A stretch of DNA of 64,000 nucleotides from Valencia hispanica. Lineage: Eukaryota; Chordata; Actinopteri; Cyprinodontiformes; Valenciidae. This document shows positions 12,253 through 24,821 of the stretch, piece by piece. The notes under the pieces are model-generated. The model was not told the origin of the DNA and searched no databases. It saw only the letters and a list, made by a program, of their open reading frames with translations. The position numbers were made by a program, and so were the translations under genes. The stretch is taken from positions 46,717,786-46,781,785 of the forward strand of contig OY747702.1 in NCBI GenBank assembly GCA_963556495.2, read 5' to 3'. Numbering within the stretch: position 1 is the stretch's first letter; the number at the start of each line of letters is the position of its first letter.

Positions 12253-12550
12253 ACATGGCCTGCATTTGTATAGCGCCTTTTCAGTCAGAAGACCACAAAG
12301 CACTTTACAGTCATTCACCCATTCATGAACTCATTCACTCTGGTGGTGGTGAGCTACTTTGTAGCCACTACTGCCCTGGGCACTCTGACAGAAACAAGGC
12401 TGCCGTACAAACAGGCACTGGGCCCTTGGACCATCAGCAGCAGGCAAGGCGGGTGAAGTGTCTTGCGCAAGGACACAACGACCGAGACAGACGAACAGGC
12501 AACCCACCGGTTACAGAACAAACTCCTACCACCTGATCCACGGTCGCCCC
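12253..12550 (-). mobile_element. tRNA-derived SINE (family 1, copy 2)
   Basis: Read on the minus strand from 12550, it starts GGGGCGACCGTGGATCAGG, continues through the conserved 'gcaagacacttcacccgcc' core and 'ctgccctgggc' in reverse, and ends in the 'gcgctatacaaatgcaggcc' tail segment. Layout and orientation match the 1080-1402 copy. The 3' part resembles LINE tails with a 'gcgct-tata-aat' motif, which fits mobilisation by a LINE, though that is inferred. Confidence 0.8.
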
Positions 12551-14479
12551 AGTACACATGACAAGACATGGTTTTCACAGTTTTTCAAATATTAAATATG
12601 AGTTATCAAAGTCTTCTGTCTTCTGTAATTTCATCAGTTTAACATGGTTTTGGTTTTAACTTCTGTGTGTAATGCAAGAGTGGAAACAAGCTATTTCAAA
12701 GAAAATGGTTAAAGTGTAAGAGAAAATATGGGCAAAAGACAAAATAGCTGAAATAGCCAGAAAAAACTCCAAAACTCCTGAAACTTCTCAACACAGATAT
12801 CCAAACTATTATTCCCAGAGCTTTTTATGTACCTGGAATTGTATTTAGTAAACATCGTCCTGTCGATGAACCCTTTATTTCAATTTGAATTGAATTTAGG
12901 GGAAAGCTAATTTCTAATTCTTGAAGCTTCTTATTTAAAGGAACTCAATTAAAACCAGCAATAAATCACATACATATTCATTCAAAATAATCTCAGCAGA
13001 AAATATTTATTAAAAGTGAAAAAATGTTCTGTCCAGTCTATGAGCAGATGTGTATCAGATTTTTCTGTTGAAGCTGTGTTAAATTCAGTTTTTTTCTGTT
13101 GCCTAAGTTGATTTTATGGGAAATAATCATCATGAAAAATGTCAGTTGACAGTTACTCTATGTACACACCCTTGGTATGTCTACCATATGGATACAAGTA
13201 AATACGTGCTTGCATAGAATAGAGATGTCAGTATGTAAGAAGAAATGCGTTTGCATAAAATGTGAAGGAACGGGTGTATGTATGGGTGCTACGCATGTGG
13301 TTTACTAGGTACCACATGGGATAACATGTAATCCCGTGTGAAGAACATGTTTAACTATGTGAATTTTCTGTAGGGGTGGAATTGATTAGTGCATTTTCTT
13401 TTTAACATGAGCTTACATTGCATTGCTATCTTCAGTGTGTAGGATGACGAACAACAGGCAGATGGCCTTTTTCTGTTTTGTAATGGAAAGTGGGGGATAA
13501 TGTAGGTGTAAGCAGGAATGTCTGAGGACAGAGCAAGCTTTGACCAAGACAGAAATCTCCCCTACTAAGGTCACCCAACTCCCTCCCATGTTTGTGCCTG
13601 TTTCCCTTCTTCCCTTCCCCTCTTCCATATCTCTCCCAGTGCACGTCTAACATATCTTTGCATTCTCTGCCAAGACTGGGTAAATAAAAAGAGCTCACCT
13701 GTGGTAGCAGAACAGCAAGCGTGCTGTTTAAGGTAGGCATTACACATTATGAAAGAATTTGATTTATCTGCTAAGATCTAGTAATGAGAGTAAACAAGCT
13801 CCCTTACTCCCTAACTGCTTTTCAGTGGCGCAGCCTTAAGTTTTTTCGATTAAAATCAACATGTACACATGGTGTAGCAGCATGGTAGCTTTGATCTTCT
13901 GATGCTTTATCTGCACAGTTAAACTGTCTTTTGTCTGTTGCTGTGAAATCCAGCAAAGCGCGGCATGCAATCTTTTATCCTCTGCAGCTCTTTTGATTTG
14001 AAATTCACACATTGTCTGGAAAATGTCCTTCCAAGTTCTTTTGGCTTGAGTGATTCAAAGAAAAGGAAAATGAGAGAAAAACAAGGAGGTTTGTGGTCTG
14101 TGGCGTTCCTAAATGAGTAATTGTCCCGTGATTTGTGTCTGAAACTACTACAAAACATATAGAAATGAGAGTCTTGTCTGGACAACGCTTCGTGTCGTCC
14201 GTCGCTTTGTGGCTAGTAAGTATCTTTGAGGGGAAAAACACTGCACTTCCTCTTGACTGAGCAATGCCACATCTAATCATGACTGTAAATAATGCATATA
14301 TAGAGCTTGACTCATTGTTTTGAAGTTTAATGCAAGCGACAGAGTCACCCAAAGCCTTGCTCTGTAAACTGGTGCCTACCTGCAATGATGCAGATGATTT
14401 CATAAGAGAAGGAGATGGTAGAAACATTAGAATGACATGGCTTTTTAAGTATCCGTTTTTATTTTCTTTGATTGAATTG
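12551..14479. other. noncoding DNA
   Basis: No exon or named repeat recognised. 13540-13630 is pyrimidine-rich on the + strand and 13640-13740 is mixed unique sequence. Several overlapping open frames on the minus strand (13413-14505) have no domain-like features or splice context, and are taken as chance. Confidence 0.4.
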
Positions 14480-15089
14480 TGGTGTGTGAATAACCCACCA
14501 ACCATTCCACATTTTGTAAAGTAGCAACCACAAACTCCACTCTATTTTATTGGGAGTTTTATGTGCTAGACCGAGAAAGTGGTGCATAAATTTGGAGGAC
14601 AAACATTACAGAAGTCTCTAAATTATTTGAAATAAATATGAGAAGCGTAGAATACATTTTTGTTTTTTTCATTGACTCAGTTTGCTCCAATTACAGCTGT
14701 ACCTTCTTGTGGGTATGTCTCTAACACCTTTTCTATCTAGAGACTACATTTCTTGCCCATTCATCTTTGCAAAATAGCTAAAAGTCAGTCAAATTAAATT
14801 AAGATAATCTGTGAACAGAACATTTCGGTCTTTCTGCAGATTCTTAATTGGACTTTGGTCAAAACTTTGACTGCAGCATTTAAACACAAAAATAGGCATT
14901 TATTTAAATCCTTCCTTTTAAGTTATGGTTGTATGTTCAGGGTCTTGCTGGAGGTTCTCCCTCATAATTAAGTTTTCAGTAGCTTCTAACATATTTTCAT
15001 ACAGGATTTCTTTTTATTTATAGTTAAGCTAGTTAATCATTCACATCCTTGGTACATTTAGGTTTAAAGATATCTTTTAACTTTATAAC

Positions 15090-15345
15090 TATTTTTCTTC
15101 TGACTGCATGTTTGGACGAACCCAGCCAGAGTCCGCACTTGAATCTTATAATGAATATGTGGAGGGAACTAAAGAGTAGGGTTACGGAAAAGAGACCCTC
15201 CAACCTTAAAGACATGGAGCTCAACACCAAAGATAATTTGTCAAAATACCCGTGGGAACATAGAAAAGAAATAGTCAGCAATTATAGGAAGAGTTTAATT
15301 CCTGTAATGTGAGGGTATGCATTGTTTTTGACAAAGGTTTTTTTG
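15090..15345 (+). pseudogene. Tc1-family transposase C-terminal remnant
   Basis: An open + strand segment encodes the C-terminus of a Tc1/mariner (DD34E) transposase: EPSQSPHLNLIMNMWRELK, then RPSNLKDMEL, then the terminal SNYRKSLIPVM and a stop. The family motif is SP-D-LNP-I-E-N-LW. Here the Asp is His and the third catalytic acid (Glu) is Met, so the protein would be inactive. Nothing upstream supplies the DNA-binding domain or the first two catalytic residues. The piece sits inside the split minus-strand Tc1 copy and is from a different Tc1 family. Confidence 0.8.
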
Positions 15346-15899
15346 TCTAAATATAAATACATTTTTTTATTGTAATGTATTTTCTTCCAAAGTGAATCCT
15401 TTTATTATTGTTTTATTATCTTTTGAGAGATAACTTTGGGCCATCATACACAACAACATATATAACTCCTGTCTCTACATGGTCTCCTCTGTTGTCTGAG
15501 TCGCACAGCAGAGTTTAATTTTGATGCATGCACAGAAACATGTACGCACTAGCCACGTGCTGGTTACCAGTCACAAGCATGATTTTACAAAATAATGGTT
15601 AACTACAATCTTTCATATTGTTTTTAAAGGTTAAAGTGCCTTTAATAATATGGCAGAGAAAGTTCTGGAGTAAGATAAGTGTTTTTAGTCTGGATGGAGC
15701 AAAGGTGTTCAAAACTCATCAATGGCAAGCCGTATTAACATCTGTTAATGTCCTGTCAACAGATTGTTCCACCTAAGATGTGAACCTCAACAGCTCCTCT
15801 ACTTACAATGGGCCCTATTGGAAGCTTCTATGATTACCCAGTCATTTTAGGTCTTGGTAGGTTTGTAGCAGAACCATTTTTCCATTTTTAGATAATGGA

Positions 15900-16436
15900 C
15901 AAAACAGAGCTTAATCTAAAGTTTATCATCTGGACCAGATATGCCCGGTCTCGTATCCTGCTTGGCTGCAATGCCCTGTTGGACGGGGGGCATCGACTGG
16001 GATGATCCTCCCAGTGGCTGAACATCCACTGTGTCCTGTTATCAACTTTTTACTTTCTGTTACATAGAAAGTTCTCTTACATCAGATCTTCTGTTCCCTC
16101 TGTGTCTCTGCTCTGTCGTCTCAAATCCCCTGACGGTCGTGGCAGATGGCCGCTCCTACTGAGCCTGGTTCTGTTGGAGGTTTCTTCCTGTTAAAAGGGA
16201 GTTTTTCCTCTCCACCGTCGCTACATGCTTGCTCAGTATGAAGGATTGCTTTGGTTGGAAAGTCTGCCCAACCTCACGCCAATGACTGACGCAATCTGCT
16301 GGGATTCCTTAAATAGGAAACTTTTTAACTGATTGGAATGTTTGTATAAATGTATTGAAATGACTTCTTGTTAAGTGCCTTGAGATGACATCTGTTGTGA
16401 ATTGGCGCTATATAAATAAACTGAATTGAATTGAAT
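15900..16436 (+). mobile_element. LINE 3' end (L2-like), 5'-truncated
   Basis: A typical fish LINE 3' UTR with 'ggttctgttggaggtttct', 'gggagtttttcctctccac' and 'gccttgagatgacatctg'. It ends in the tail 'ggcgctatataaataaa' followed by repeated TGAAT units. After the last unit the interrupted Tc1 element resumes at 16437. The coding part is absent, as in most 5'-truncated LINE copies. The clade call (L2 or relative) is from memory of the tail type. Confidence 0.75.
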
Positions 16437-16847
16437 CTAACTCTGCTTTAAAAACTGTGATCTTTTTCTCTCTGACCTGCCTGCTGTGTTCCCTGATCTT
16501 CACTATGTTGTTCACTAATTTTCTCTAACAAACCTCTGAGGCCTTCACAGATCAGATGCTCTTATACTGAGATTAGGTTAAACACACATTGACTCTGTTT
16601 ATCAATTAGGTGACTTCTGAATGAACTGGTTACAAACAGTTTATTCAGGGGTGTTGGAGTAAAGTGGGACTGAATACAAACATATGGCAGACTATTTAAG
16701 ACTTTGATTTAGCTGTTTTTCTTCCATTCATGAACTACTTTGGCTTGGTCTACCTTATAAAATCTTAGTAAAACAGATTTTTTTGCGTGTAATATGTCAA
16801 AGAGGTGATGTAGTTCAAAGGGTATTAATACATTTGCAGGATGCTGT

Positions 16848-19179
16848 ATTTGGAAAAATTACACCAATCTGAGGTTCCTATCTGAAAATGTTCTCCTTCT
16901 TTACTCTTCACTCTAGAAACAAATATTTTTCTACGAACTGTCACCCTCAGGGTTTTATTTTGATGGTGGCACTGATGGGGTTGTTGACTGTCAGCGTTCA
17001 CATCACAAAAGGGCAGGTTTTAAAAGCAAACAAACAAATAATGTCTCCTTCCTCTTCTCACACTTCATTTTGTCAAGCGCAGCCTCTGTTGCCTTATTCC
17101 CAAACACTTTGGGGAAATGAATAAAATCTGTCAGCAGCCTATAAAGGTCCCAATTTCATCTCTTTCAGAGGATTGGAGCTCAAGTAAGGTCCTTAAAGTG
17201 CTAACTGTGTGCAGAGTCTCATGTGACCTCTGATTAACAAAGACGGGAAAGAGGCAGAGAGAGGAGAAGAGTGTGTGAGGGATGTGCTGATTCATATAGG
17301 ACTCGCCTACACTAACCAGAGCTGTCTGAGTCCGGAAAACGGAGAAAAAGAAGAGGAGAGATAACGGGAGACAGCAATGGGAACGAGATGGGGATGATTC
17401 ATGTAAAAAAGAGAAAAGAAAAAATGTCCTCTAGCAGATCTGGAATGAGGTAACTCCGGAGAAGAAAGAAATGGTAGAGAGAAGAATGAACGTAAAGCTG
17501 ATGGGGTGTGGAGGGGAAACAGGGAGGCAAAGGAAGCGGGGTAAAGATAAAGAAAAGGGATTAGTCTGCCCTGAAAGCAAGTATTTTCCTGCTTCCCATT
17601 GGGTAACCGTAAACTCAAATTTTGACACTGCAACAAAGTTTTCTCCTCCTCATTTATATCAGGTTCACTTTGTTGTAGACAGTTCACCTGAGCTTGGGAG
17701 AGAAGTTCTCAGAAGAAAGCAAACTGAAAGTCTTTAAATCAGAAACAGATCTTTGTAAATGTGACCATTTATCAGGAATGCTATGTTTCCTAAAGCTTTC
17801 CATTATGCATCAACAAATACGAAAAAGAGTTTAGTATAAGTTGTCTGTTTGAATTTCCATAAAGAGTTTTTTTTATTTTATTTTAAAATGTCCTAGTCTG
17901 CAACTATATTGAGGTAGGTTGAGGCATAAACAGTAAATGAAATTCAGTTGATCCTACGGGGTCAAGACAATAGCCAACACCAATACCAATACCACCTCCA
18001 GCAGCCTGAAGCGTTAATCTAAATCAGGATGGATTAATACTTTCATGTTGTTTATACCAAATTCTGACCCCACTATCTAGATGCTGCAGCTGAATTGAAG
18101 TATGATCAGACCAGGCAACATTTTCCAGTCTGTTACTGTCTAGTTTTATTACCTGGGTGAAATGTAGCCTCATATTCCTGTTTTAGCTGACAGAATTGGC
18201 AGTGGGTGTGGTCTTCTACTACTGTAGCCAATCTGCTTCAAGATTTGACATTCCGTGTTTTCAGTGGTGGTATTATGGATGTCTTGGTTTCAATTTGTCA
18301 TCCTTTGAGCTACATTTGCACTTGTATCATCGCAGACCAGTCATTCTCCTTTGATTCCTGAGCTTAACAAGGCATTTTCATCCACACATCTGCTTCTTAC
18401 TGAATATTTTCTCAGTTTTAGACCATTCTTTGAAAACCTGAGAGATGGCTGTGTGTTAAGAATCCCAGTAGTTTCTAAAAAACTCAGATCTGCCTGTCTG
18501 ACACCAACAACTACGCCTTTTAAAGGTGACCAAAATCCCCATTCTTTTTTATTCTGATATTTAGTTTGATCTTTAGCAAGTTGTCTTCATGTCTAGATGC
18601 TACAACATGATTGGCATATCGACTTGAAGAACTATATCTAATAAAGAGACTAATAAATGTATTTTGGCATATTTATGAATTTGAGCCCAATCTGAACAGA
18701 AATGCATTTTGAGAAGCATCAATTCCTGCTGTGTACAGGAATTATGATGATCAGATATTGAGAGTCTACTGAGATAAAGGGTGTGAACCTTACAGTTTAT
18801 TACTGCTGTGGTGTCCCTGTGTTGTTTTCTCCACACTTTATGCAACCATTTTGGGTTGAAAGTTCAATGCTGTAAACAAAATCTATGAATTTCACCAATT
18901 GGCTGAATTACTCAGAAAATAGGTCAAACTGCCATGCTATTGGAGCCACTTCAAGCATCAATGCAGACAGAGCACCTGCATAACATAGCAGGAATTGAAG
19001 TAATGGCATTATTGTTGTGTAGCTTTCACATAAATTAAATACGAGCATACTGTATAAAGCATGCAGTTTACATGACATCTCTAAGTTGCATCGCTAATGC
19101 AACAGTTTAGTCTGACCTGGCGCCAGGGAAATTTAGATGGGGAGGCCGAGGCTTATTCTGGAAGGGTCCAGTTTTTAGA
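16848..19179. other. noncoding DNA with a purine-rich tract
   Basis: 17220-17560 is strongly purine-rich on the + strand (runs of GAGA, GAAAAAG, GGAGAAG) and makes long open frames on the other strand that I read as compositional artefacts. The rest holds nothing I recognise. No splice-flanked exon was found. Confidence 0.4.
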
Positions 19180-19450
19180 GCTATAAAGAGCATATTGCAT
19201 GTTAAATATTTTCTCAAATCCATATAAAATATCCAAAAATTACTAATTGAAACATTTATTGAGGGTATTTTAAATATCACAATCTATAACAACACAAATT
19301 TTGATAAAGTTTTATAATCTTGACCTGTGAATTAAGAGGGGGAGTCATATGCTATGCGCTGCATCAGCTCAGTGGGTAGTTATCAGGTCGAGCAGTCATG
19401 TTATCAATTCAGTGTGTTCCCTAGTTTTGGAATGTGTTCATTTTTCTTAA

Positions 19451-20775
19451 AGGGGGGGGTATTATGCAAAATGGACTGAAGCTTAAAATCCTGAGAAAAC
19501 GGTCTTTCCCTCATTAAAACGTGCCTGAAGTGTTGCTCTGATCCATTCACTCATGTTAGAGTAATCTTTGAGTCTCTGCTGGTAGTTCTCGGGGTTGCTG
19601 AAATGCCTGCTCCTACCTATCCCCGCCTTTTCCATCCATCTCCTCCTCCGACGTTACGTACTCAGCCGAGAGCCTTGCCCTTGCAGAGCTCCCCCTCCCT
19701 ACGTCACACAACTCTGGCTGAGTCCCAGGTGCAGTAATTATAACACACCAGCTGCAGCTGCGCATCTTTTGTGGGATTTTTTTCCCCCGACTCCGTGCAT
19801 GCTGTGATGATGAACGGTATGTGACAAACTGAAGGGGGAGTGTCAGAAAGAGTAGGAGGGTCTTAGGCAGGCAAAAATCAAGGTGTCCAATACGGAAGTA
19901 AATTTCTTTAAGGTGGATTTGGACATATGACGGACTTTTAAAAGACTGAAGGTGACAATTTTATTGGAGTGTGCTATAGAAGGGTAATATGTGCCTGGAA
20001 GAAGCTGTCATGTATGCTGGGTTTAATGACTAAAAGGCAGTACCAGATTCAGAAGAACCAGACTGTACAGTTTGGATATGATAAGACATGTTTATTGTGA
20101 CAGAATAAGAAGTCCTTGGTTGACTGTGAGTCCACGGTGGCCGACGGAGGAACTGCAGCAGAGAAGGAGATGTGAGAATGTATGATATTGTGAGGCAGAG
20201 AGAGTGGACAGTAACTCACGGGGTGAAGATGATATCCGATCTTGGAGGGAGATATGTAGGATCCAAAACCAGGAAGTGAGAGGAGGCTGATGTTGCGCTA
20301 AGCGGTGTGTGATTGCAGGTGGAGCGGGCAGATGGACAGGCGGGTGGATAATAGGCAGACCAGCGGAGGAGACGGAGCAGAAGCTGACCGGGAGGAAATC
20401 CAGAGCGATCGGTAAGTTGTTTCCGGAAGACTTCACCGTAGGAACGGAGATCAGAAAAGGAAACCAACTTTGGAGGATCAGAGAGTCTGGATCGGGACCT
20501 GGGAGGAAACCAGGAAGGATTAGCGCACCGAAGAAACACAGAGCAATCTTTCTGGAGATATTGGTTGGCCGTGTTACCACGCTGGATGCAAGAACCATCT
20601 GGCGTCAGCTTGCAGTCTCCATTCCTCTTTTGAAGCTGGAGATGATGAGCCTGAATGAGCTGCACCTGTCACCAATCAGCCACGCCCCTGCAGAGAAGTT
20701 AGGAGAGCACACACACACACCACAGCAGAAACACCAGCAGAGACACAGATCCTAACAGAAGCATAATACCCCCCT
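19451..20775. mobile_element. TTAA-flanked non-autonomous DNA element
   Basis: The left end AGGGGGGGGTATTATGC and the inverted right end AGGGGGGTATTATGC form terminal inverted repeats, and both sides carry TTAA (19447-19450 and 20776-20779). TTAA target duplications with an AGGG-type terminus fit the Kolobok group better than piggyBac, whose ends begin CCC. The internal sequence contains no transposase. Removing the nested LTR (752 bp plus one 5-bp duplication) leaves about 570 bp. Insertion into repeat copy A is shown by the uninterrupted copy B. Confidence 0.8.
20006..20757 (-). mobile_element. solo LTR, gypsy-like, with 5-bp target duplication
   Basis: A 752-bp segment starts TGTCATG and ends TAACA on the + strand, so TG...CA. 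It is flanked by a perfect 5-bp duplication GAAGC (20001-20005 and 20758-20762). Read on the minus strand it begins TGTTAGGATCTGTGTCTC, has an AATAAA polyadenylation signal near 20096-20092 and ends ATACATGACA. This is the normal layout of a fish Ty3/gypsy-type LTR. There is no internal region or second LTR, so it is a solo LTR left by recombination. The long open frames in it are not genes. Confidence 0.85.
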
Positions 20776-21636
20776 TTAAAAATAGTAAATTATTGTGTTT
20801 GCTGTACAAACACCAGCATGTCAGAACATAGAGTCCAGAGGTTACCAAAAGGAAAAAAACTGCACTATCTTTCGTACCTGAGTGGGTTTTGTGCAGCTGA
20901 AACTGCACTTAACTTCTGCTTTGGCCATGAAAAACGCGGTCGTTCAGACCAGAGGATTAAAATCCCAGCGATGTGATTGAGCATAACATGGGATACCAAA
21001 GCAAAGATCAGGTGCTTACAGCTTCTTTGGACCACTGTCAATGGCTGCTTCTGTACTTGCAGCAGGCGGGAGACACGATCACGGATTGATCAGAGGCTCA
21101 GCTCTATGCAGACAGGTTCTGTGTATTGTAAGTCTTCTTGTCTAACATCTGCTAATTACAGATTTGTTGAAAGAATGATATCAAAGATTAGAAGCAATGT
21201 GATTTGTGAATTGTCAAAGAAACAGTAAAGCTAGTTTGCAGCAACCAAGCTAATATCGTTAGCTTCATTGAGCAATGTCTGTTTTGGCCATTAATCCTTT
21301 CCCTGGTCTCTCTCTACTCTCTGGGGAGAGCAGCAGGCTCATATCTGTACGGTTGTGGTCCATCATATGCGCAGTTATGAACATTTAAAGTGTCTTTTGT
21401 GTCAGAGCCGCATAAAAATCCATAGTTTACTAATGATAAAGCTGACAGGTCTCCCTTCTGCTACGTCACTTCTGGTCTGGCAGAGGTTAAATCTTCTCAC
21501 AAAAATGACTCCAAAAGCTAAATTAATGTATGCATGAGTGGATTTTTATTCAGAAACGGTTCCTAATATTTTTCTCTAAACAGTGGTTTAAGGAGGGCTC
21601 GAACCTGAAACCTACACTTTAACCCCTTCATGTTTT

Positions 21637-23814
21637 TATCTCCCGTTGGAGGTATGTTACATATTTCTGGGTCAAATCTGCATTTTTTGACATCCTTTCT
21701 ATGTACATATTATACATCATTTAAAAGCTGAGGTTCTTTCAGGGGCGGGCTGGTCAGAGGGAAGTTCGGGAGTTTTCCCGAACAGCTGGTATGTTCTACA
21801 CCGGAGGCCAGAACATTTGTTTATGTACTTCAAAAGCAGCCACGGTTGAGCCAATGTCATGATCCTGCTGTGTGTCTCCTTATGCACGTGAGTGAGTCAT
21901 CTTCCTTTATAGAAGTTTCTTGTAAGGGCTACTAGTGCAGCTGCACCTGTGGGTGATTAGTACCTCTTACTGTTGCACTCGATTCTGCAAGGTTTGGAAA
22001 TATCCCAGAATGTTTTTATGTCAATACTGTTTGCTAGCTGCTACCACGCGTCAGTAGCTCTCTTCTGCTTTGATAGAAAACACAACCATACTCACAGGGC
22101 TTCCAAATATAGGTCGCCTCATTGCCTGAAAGTGTGAGATATTCATAAAAAAAATAATTTTCTCATCCACAACCCACCCAAAGTAAAGAAACGTCCAAGC
22201 TTACGGGCTGAATTTTAACACCAGTCCACCCCTTGTGATTCTTATGATGTATGTCAATCAACAATACAATTATAACTGTAGACTCAGTACAAATTTTTGT
22301 CAAAACACTCAAAAATCAAATAATAGGCAACTTACCGTTCAAAGCAGCATATCAGAACACAGGAATGAGCCATCTCGAATAATAAGGTGTTTTTTTTTAC
22401 ATCCACAAAGGTCCAGTTAATGTCCTCCAGTAAAATAGCTAGTCAACAAGTCCTATTTCCAAAATCCAATATATTCTTGATAATTCCCTTAGTTGTGTGT
22501 ATTTCTCACGAAGTTTTCATCAGATCTACTGTTAGCATGCAAGTTAGCCTAACAATAACACAGCACATTTCTTCTTCTTTGTGTTTACTGGCAGCCTGCA
22601 AACAGCAAATTGGTACATTACCGCCACCGACTGGTATGGAGTGGGGACCAGAATGTCACTCAAGGTTGTACTTGCTGATTGTCTTGGGTCAATATATGGT
22701 TGCATCTTAATTTACATGGCCATTGTAATCTGTCATCTAGCGTGAGTGTAATGTTCTAAAAATCTGGAACTCCCTGACCTAGTTGGAGCATTACAGGTGT
22801 TACAGTGTCACATAAAAGAAAAGGCAATACTGGTGATTTTATTTTCCTAAAGGTGGACATTTTTGTCCACCATAAAAATGCAAGGCATGTCATTGGGTGA
22901 CGGAGTATTAGTTTAAAGAACCTCTCTTTGAATTTCAACATAAATGTGCTTTAACGGTCATGTTACTGCTCAGAGAGGTTAAAAGGTTTTCTTAATAGGT
23001 GCATATCGGTACATGTGTTATTATGGAAGTGTTTTTTGCAGATGGTAAGAGCAGATGGATGTGTACGTCTGTAAGTGCTAAATTCTTAGTTTTACTGCTA
23101 ACCCTCTGATTAGAACCAACTGACAAAACATGGATACTAGCGGCTGGTCATGGTCTTTGCATGTTTTTATGAGTGAGGTTTGGGTGGCATAAGGTGTTTT
23201 TGGAGGCACAGCTAGTGTTCAATCATATAAAAAATACATACATAAAAAATAGAGAGACCTCAGACCAGATACATCAGGACCTGTAAACCTGGAAAAGCTT
23301 CTGCTGCCCTGGAAACCACATATTTGAGTGTCTGAGTTTGAGTGTATGTTCTATATGTGTGTTGGTGTGTGTGAGCTTCTCCCTTGACTTTTTTCCCCAC
23401 TTTGGTCCATCAAGGGGATTGCACTTCTTCATGTTGCCTTATGTGCCCTCACACTCTAAAAGTCTGGAATAAAAGAGGCTTTTTGTCTGCGTTTGTTTTT
23501 TAGAGTTTAATGGAATGGAATAATAGGATAAAACCGCTGTTATGTTGTATTCAGGTTTTTCCTTTTTACACACAGGACAGAGTTATTAAATTTAGCTTGA
23601 ATTGAGTACATCTGTGTAACAATATTGATTCACATTTTATCAGTATTATTTTTGCTTTCTGCCTTCTGGTAAAGATTCAGGCTAGATCTTTGCAATATAT
23701 CACATTGCAAACTTTTTGCAATATCACCATTTAAAAAGGGCTGCTTAGGTGTAATATTTGCTCGGTTTTTATAGTTTAAGTGCTCTAGATGCCCGTAGTA
23801 TAATATTGAGATTT
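21637..23814. other. noncoding DNA with minor repeat scraps
   Basis: 21750-21790 contains a short palindrome around 'gttcgggagttttcccgaac'. 22565-22700 ('cttcttctttgtgtttactg', 'gcagcctgcaaacagc', 'cattaccgccaccgactgg') resembles an interspersed fish repeat end. The rest is unrecognised; no exon seen. Confidence 0.35.
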
Positions 23815-24500
23815 TTACATATAGCCCTATTCAGTGAATTAGAATATTACAGGAAAGTTAATTTGTTTCAGTAAATCATTTCACTAAGTGAAACACCTTG
23901 CATAGATTAATTATACAGCTTTATTTTTGTTAGTTAGGATTGTCTTCTTACAGCTAATGAAAACACGACATTTATGATTAAAATATTACATCAGATTGAG
24001 AACAAACAAAGAGAAATGTGACCATACATACATTTCGTTAGTATTTGGTATAATTTCTCTATTTAATTTTCTCGCAATGGATGTCATGTTTGATGTCTGA
24101 CTTTGGTTAAATGCTTTGGGTATCCTCTGCCAAGCTTCTCACCATAGTTTGCTAGAATTCTGGCCCATTCCTCCAGACAGAACTGTGGTAACTCAGTGGT
24201 TTCTAGGCAGTTTTGTTCAAACAGACCTTTTCAGCTCTGCTTGCAAATTTTCTATGGAACTGAGATCAGAGTGTTGTGACGGGTACACCAAAACTTTATC
24301 ATTTTTGTCCTTAAACCACTTTGTAACCTATTTGATTGCATGTTTAGGCTAACTGTCCAGTTAAAATACCAATTTTTACCCTTGGGAATGTCTTGCAATG
24401 TTCTTTAATATTTCCACACAATGTTCTTTCCTCATGGTGCCATCTGTTTTATGAAGTGCACCAGTCTGTCTTGCAGAAATGCAATATAATTCGTTTTTCA
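23815..24500 (-). mobile_element. Tc1/mariner relic, antisense
   Basis: The left end has a terminal-repeat-like 'gtgaattagaatattac' and 'cttacagctaatgaaaac'. The body is Tc1 transposase sequence in reverse: 'tctggcccattcctccagac', 'aaattttctatggaactgag' and 'tcatggtgccatctgttt'. It is truncated before the catalytic C-terminal part is complete and has many stops. It lies about 320 bp upstream of the drp2 exon, within the preceding intron. Confidence 0.75.
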
Positions 24501-24821
24501 AACTTGATTTTTGGGGGTTTTCATTTCATTTTGTACATTCTTTTAAAATAATTAAGACTTTAAAATAAAATACTTTGTGGTCATTGAATACGAGTAGAAT
24601 GTTCCAAAAGTTCATCTATGGCAGCACTGACTTCAGAGAAAAGGGTGTGGGGGGGATGTGGGACATCCTCTCCTTTGTAGGAAGATGAACAAGAGATAGA
24701 AGTCCTGGGCAAGCCTGTGCTATGTTATATTCCCTCTGTCACCTCCATGTAATAATCAGAGGGTAAATGAAAAAAAGACTGTAACACACATGTGCTCTGT
24801 TCCTGCGTTTGTGTATTTTAG

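Larger units (their letters stand above)
14480..16847 (-). mobile_element. Tc1-like transposon (family A), split by later insertions
   Basis: The two ends of one minus-strand Tc1 copy are recognisable. 14480-15005 is the 3' terminal part in reverse ('tccacattttgt', 'caaccacaaactcc', 'attggactttggtcaaaac'). 16437-16847 is the 5' part in reverse ('ctgacctgcctgctgtgttcc', 'aaacctctgagg', 'aattaggtgacttctgaa') and ends in the degraded terminal repeat 'ttcaaagggtattaatac'. Between them lie another Tc1 scrap and a LINE 3' end whose tail abuts the resumed Tc1 sequence at 16436/16437. Confidence 0.8.
19180..21636 (+). repeat. unclassified interspersed repeat, copy A (interrupted)
   Basis: The two arms 19180-19446 and 20780-21636 together are homologous, in inverse orientation, to 31300-32440. 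Shared words include 'gggagtcatatgct', 'tttattgagggtatttt', 'gcagctgaaactgcact', 'gggataccaaagcaaagat', 'gatatcaaagattagaag' and 'aaacagtggtttaagg'. Copy B has no gap at the position where copy A carries 19447-20779, so that segment is an insertion. The element has no ORF. The right end is 'aacctacacttTTAA' and B has the matching 'TTAAagtgcagg', hinting at a TTAA target. Confidence 0.75.

Noticed and set aside
14005..14505. 166-codon minus-strand ORF
   Set aside because: No domain-like feature, and it runs into the end of the Tc1 copy.
17307..17737. Several overlapping ORFs near 17.3-17.7 kb
   Set aside because: They follow a purine-rich tract that lacks stop codons on one side by composition.
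20092..20755. Overlapping 148-168 codon ORFs on both strands
   Set aside because: They lie wholly inside the solo LTR, which has clear LTR ends and target duplication; LTRs of this kind are not coding.
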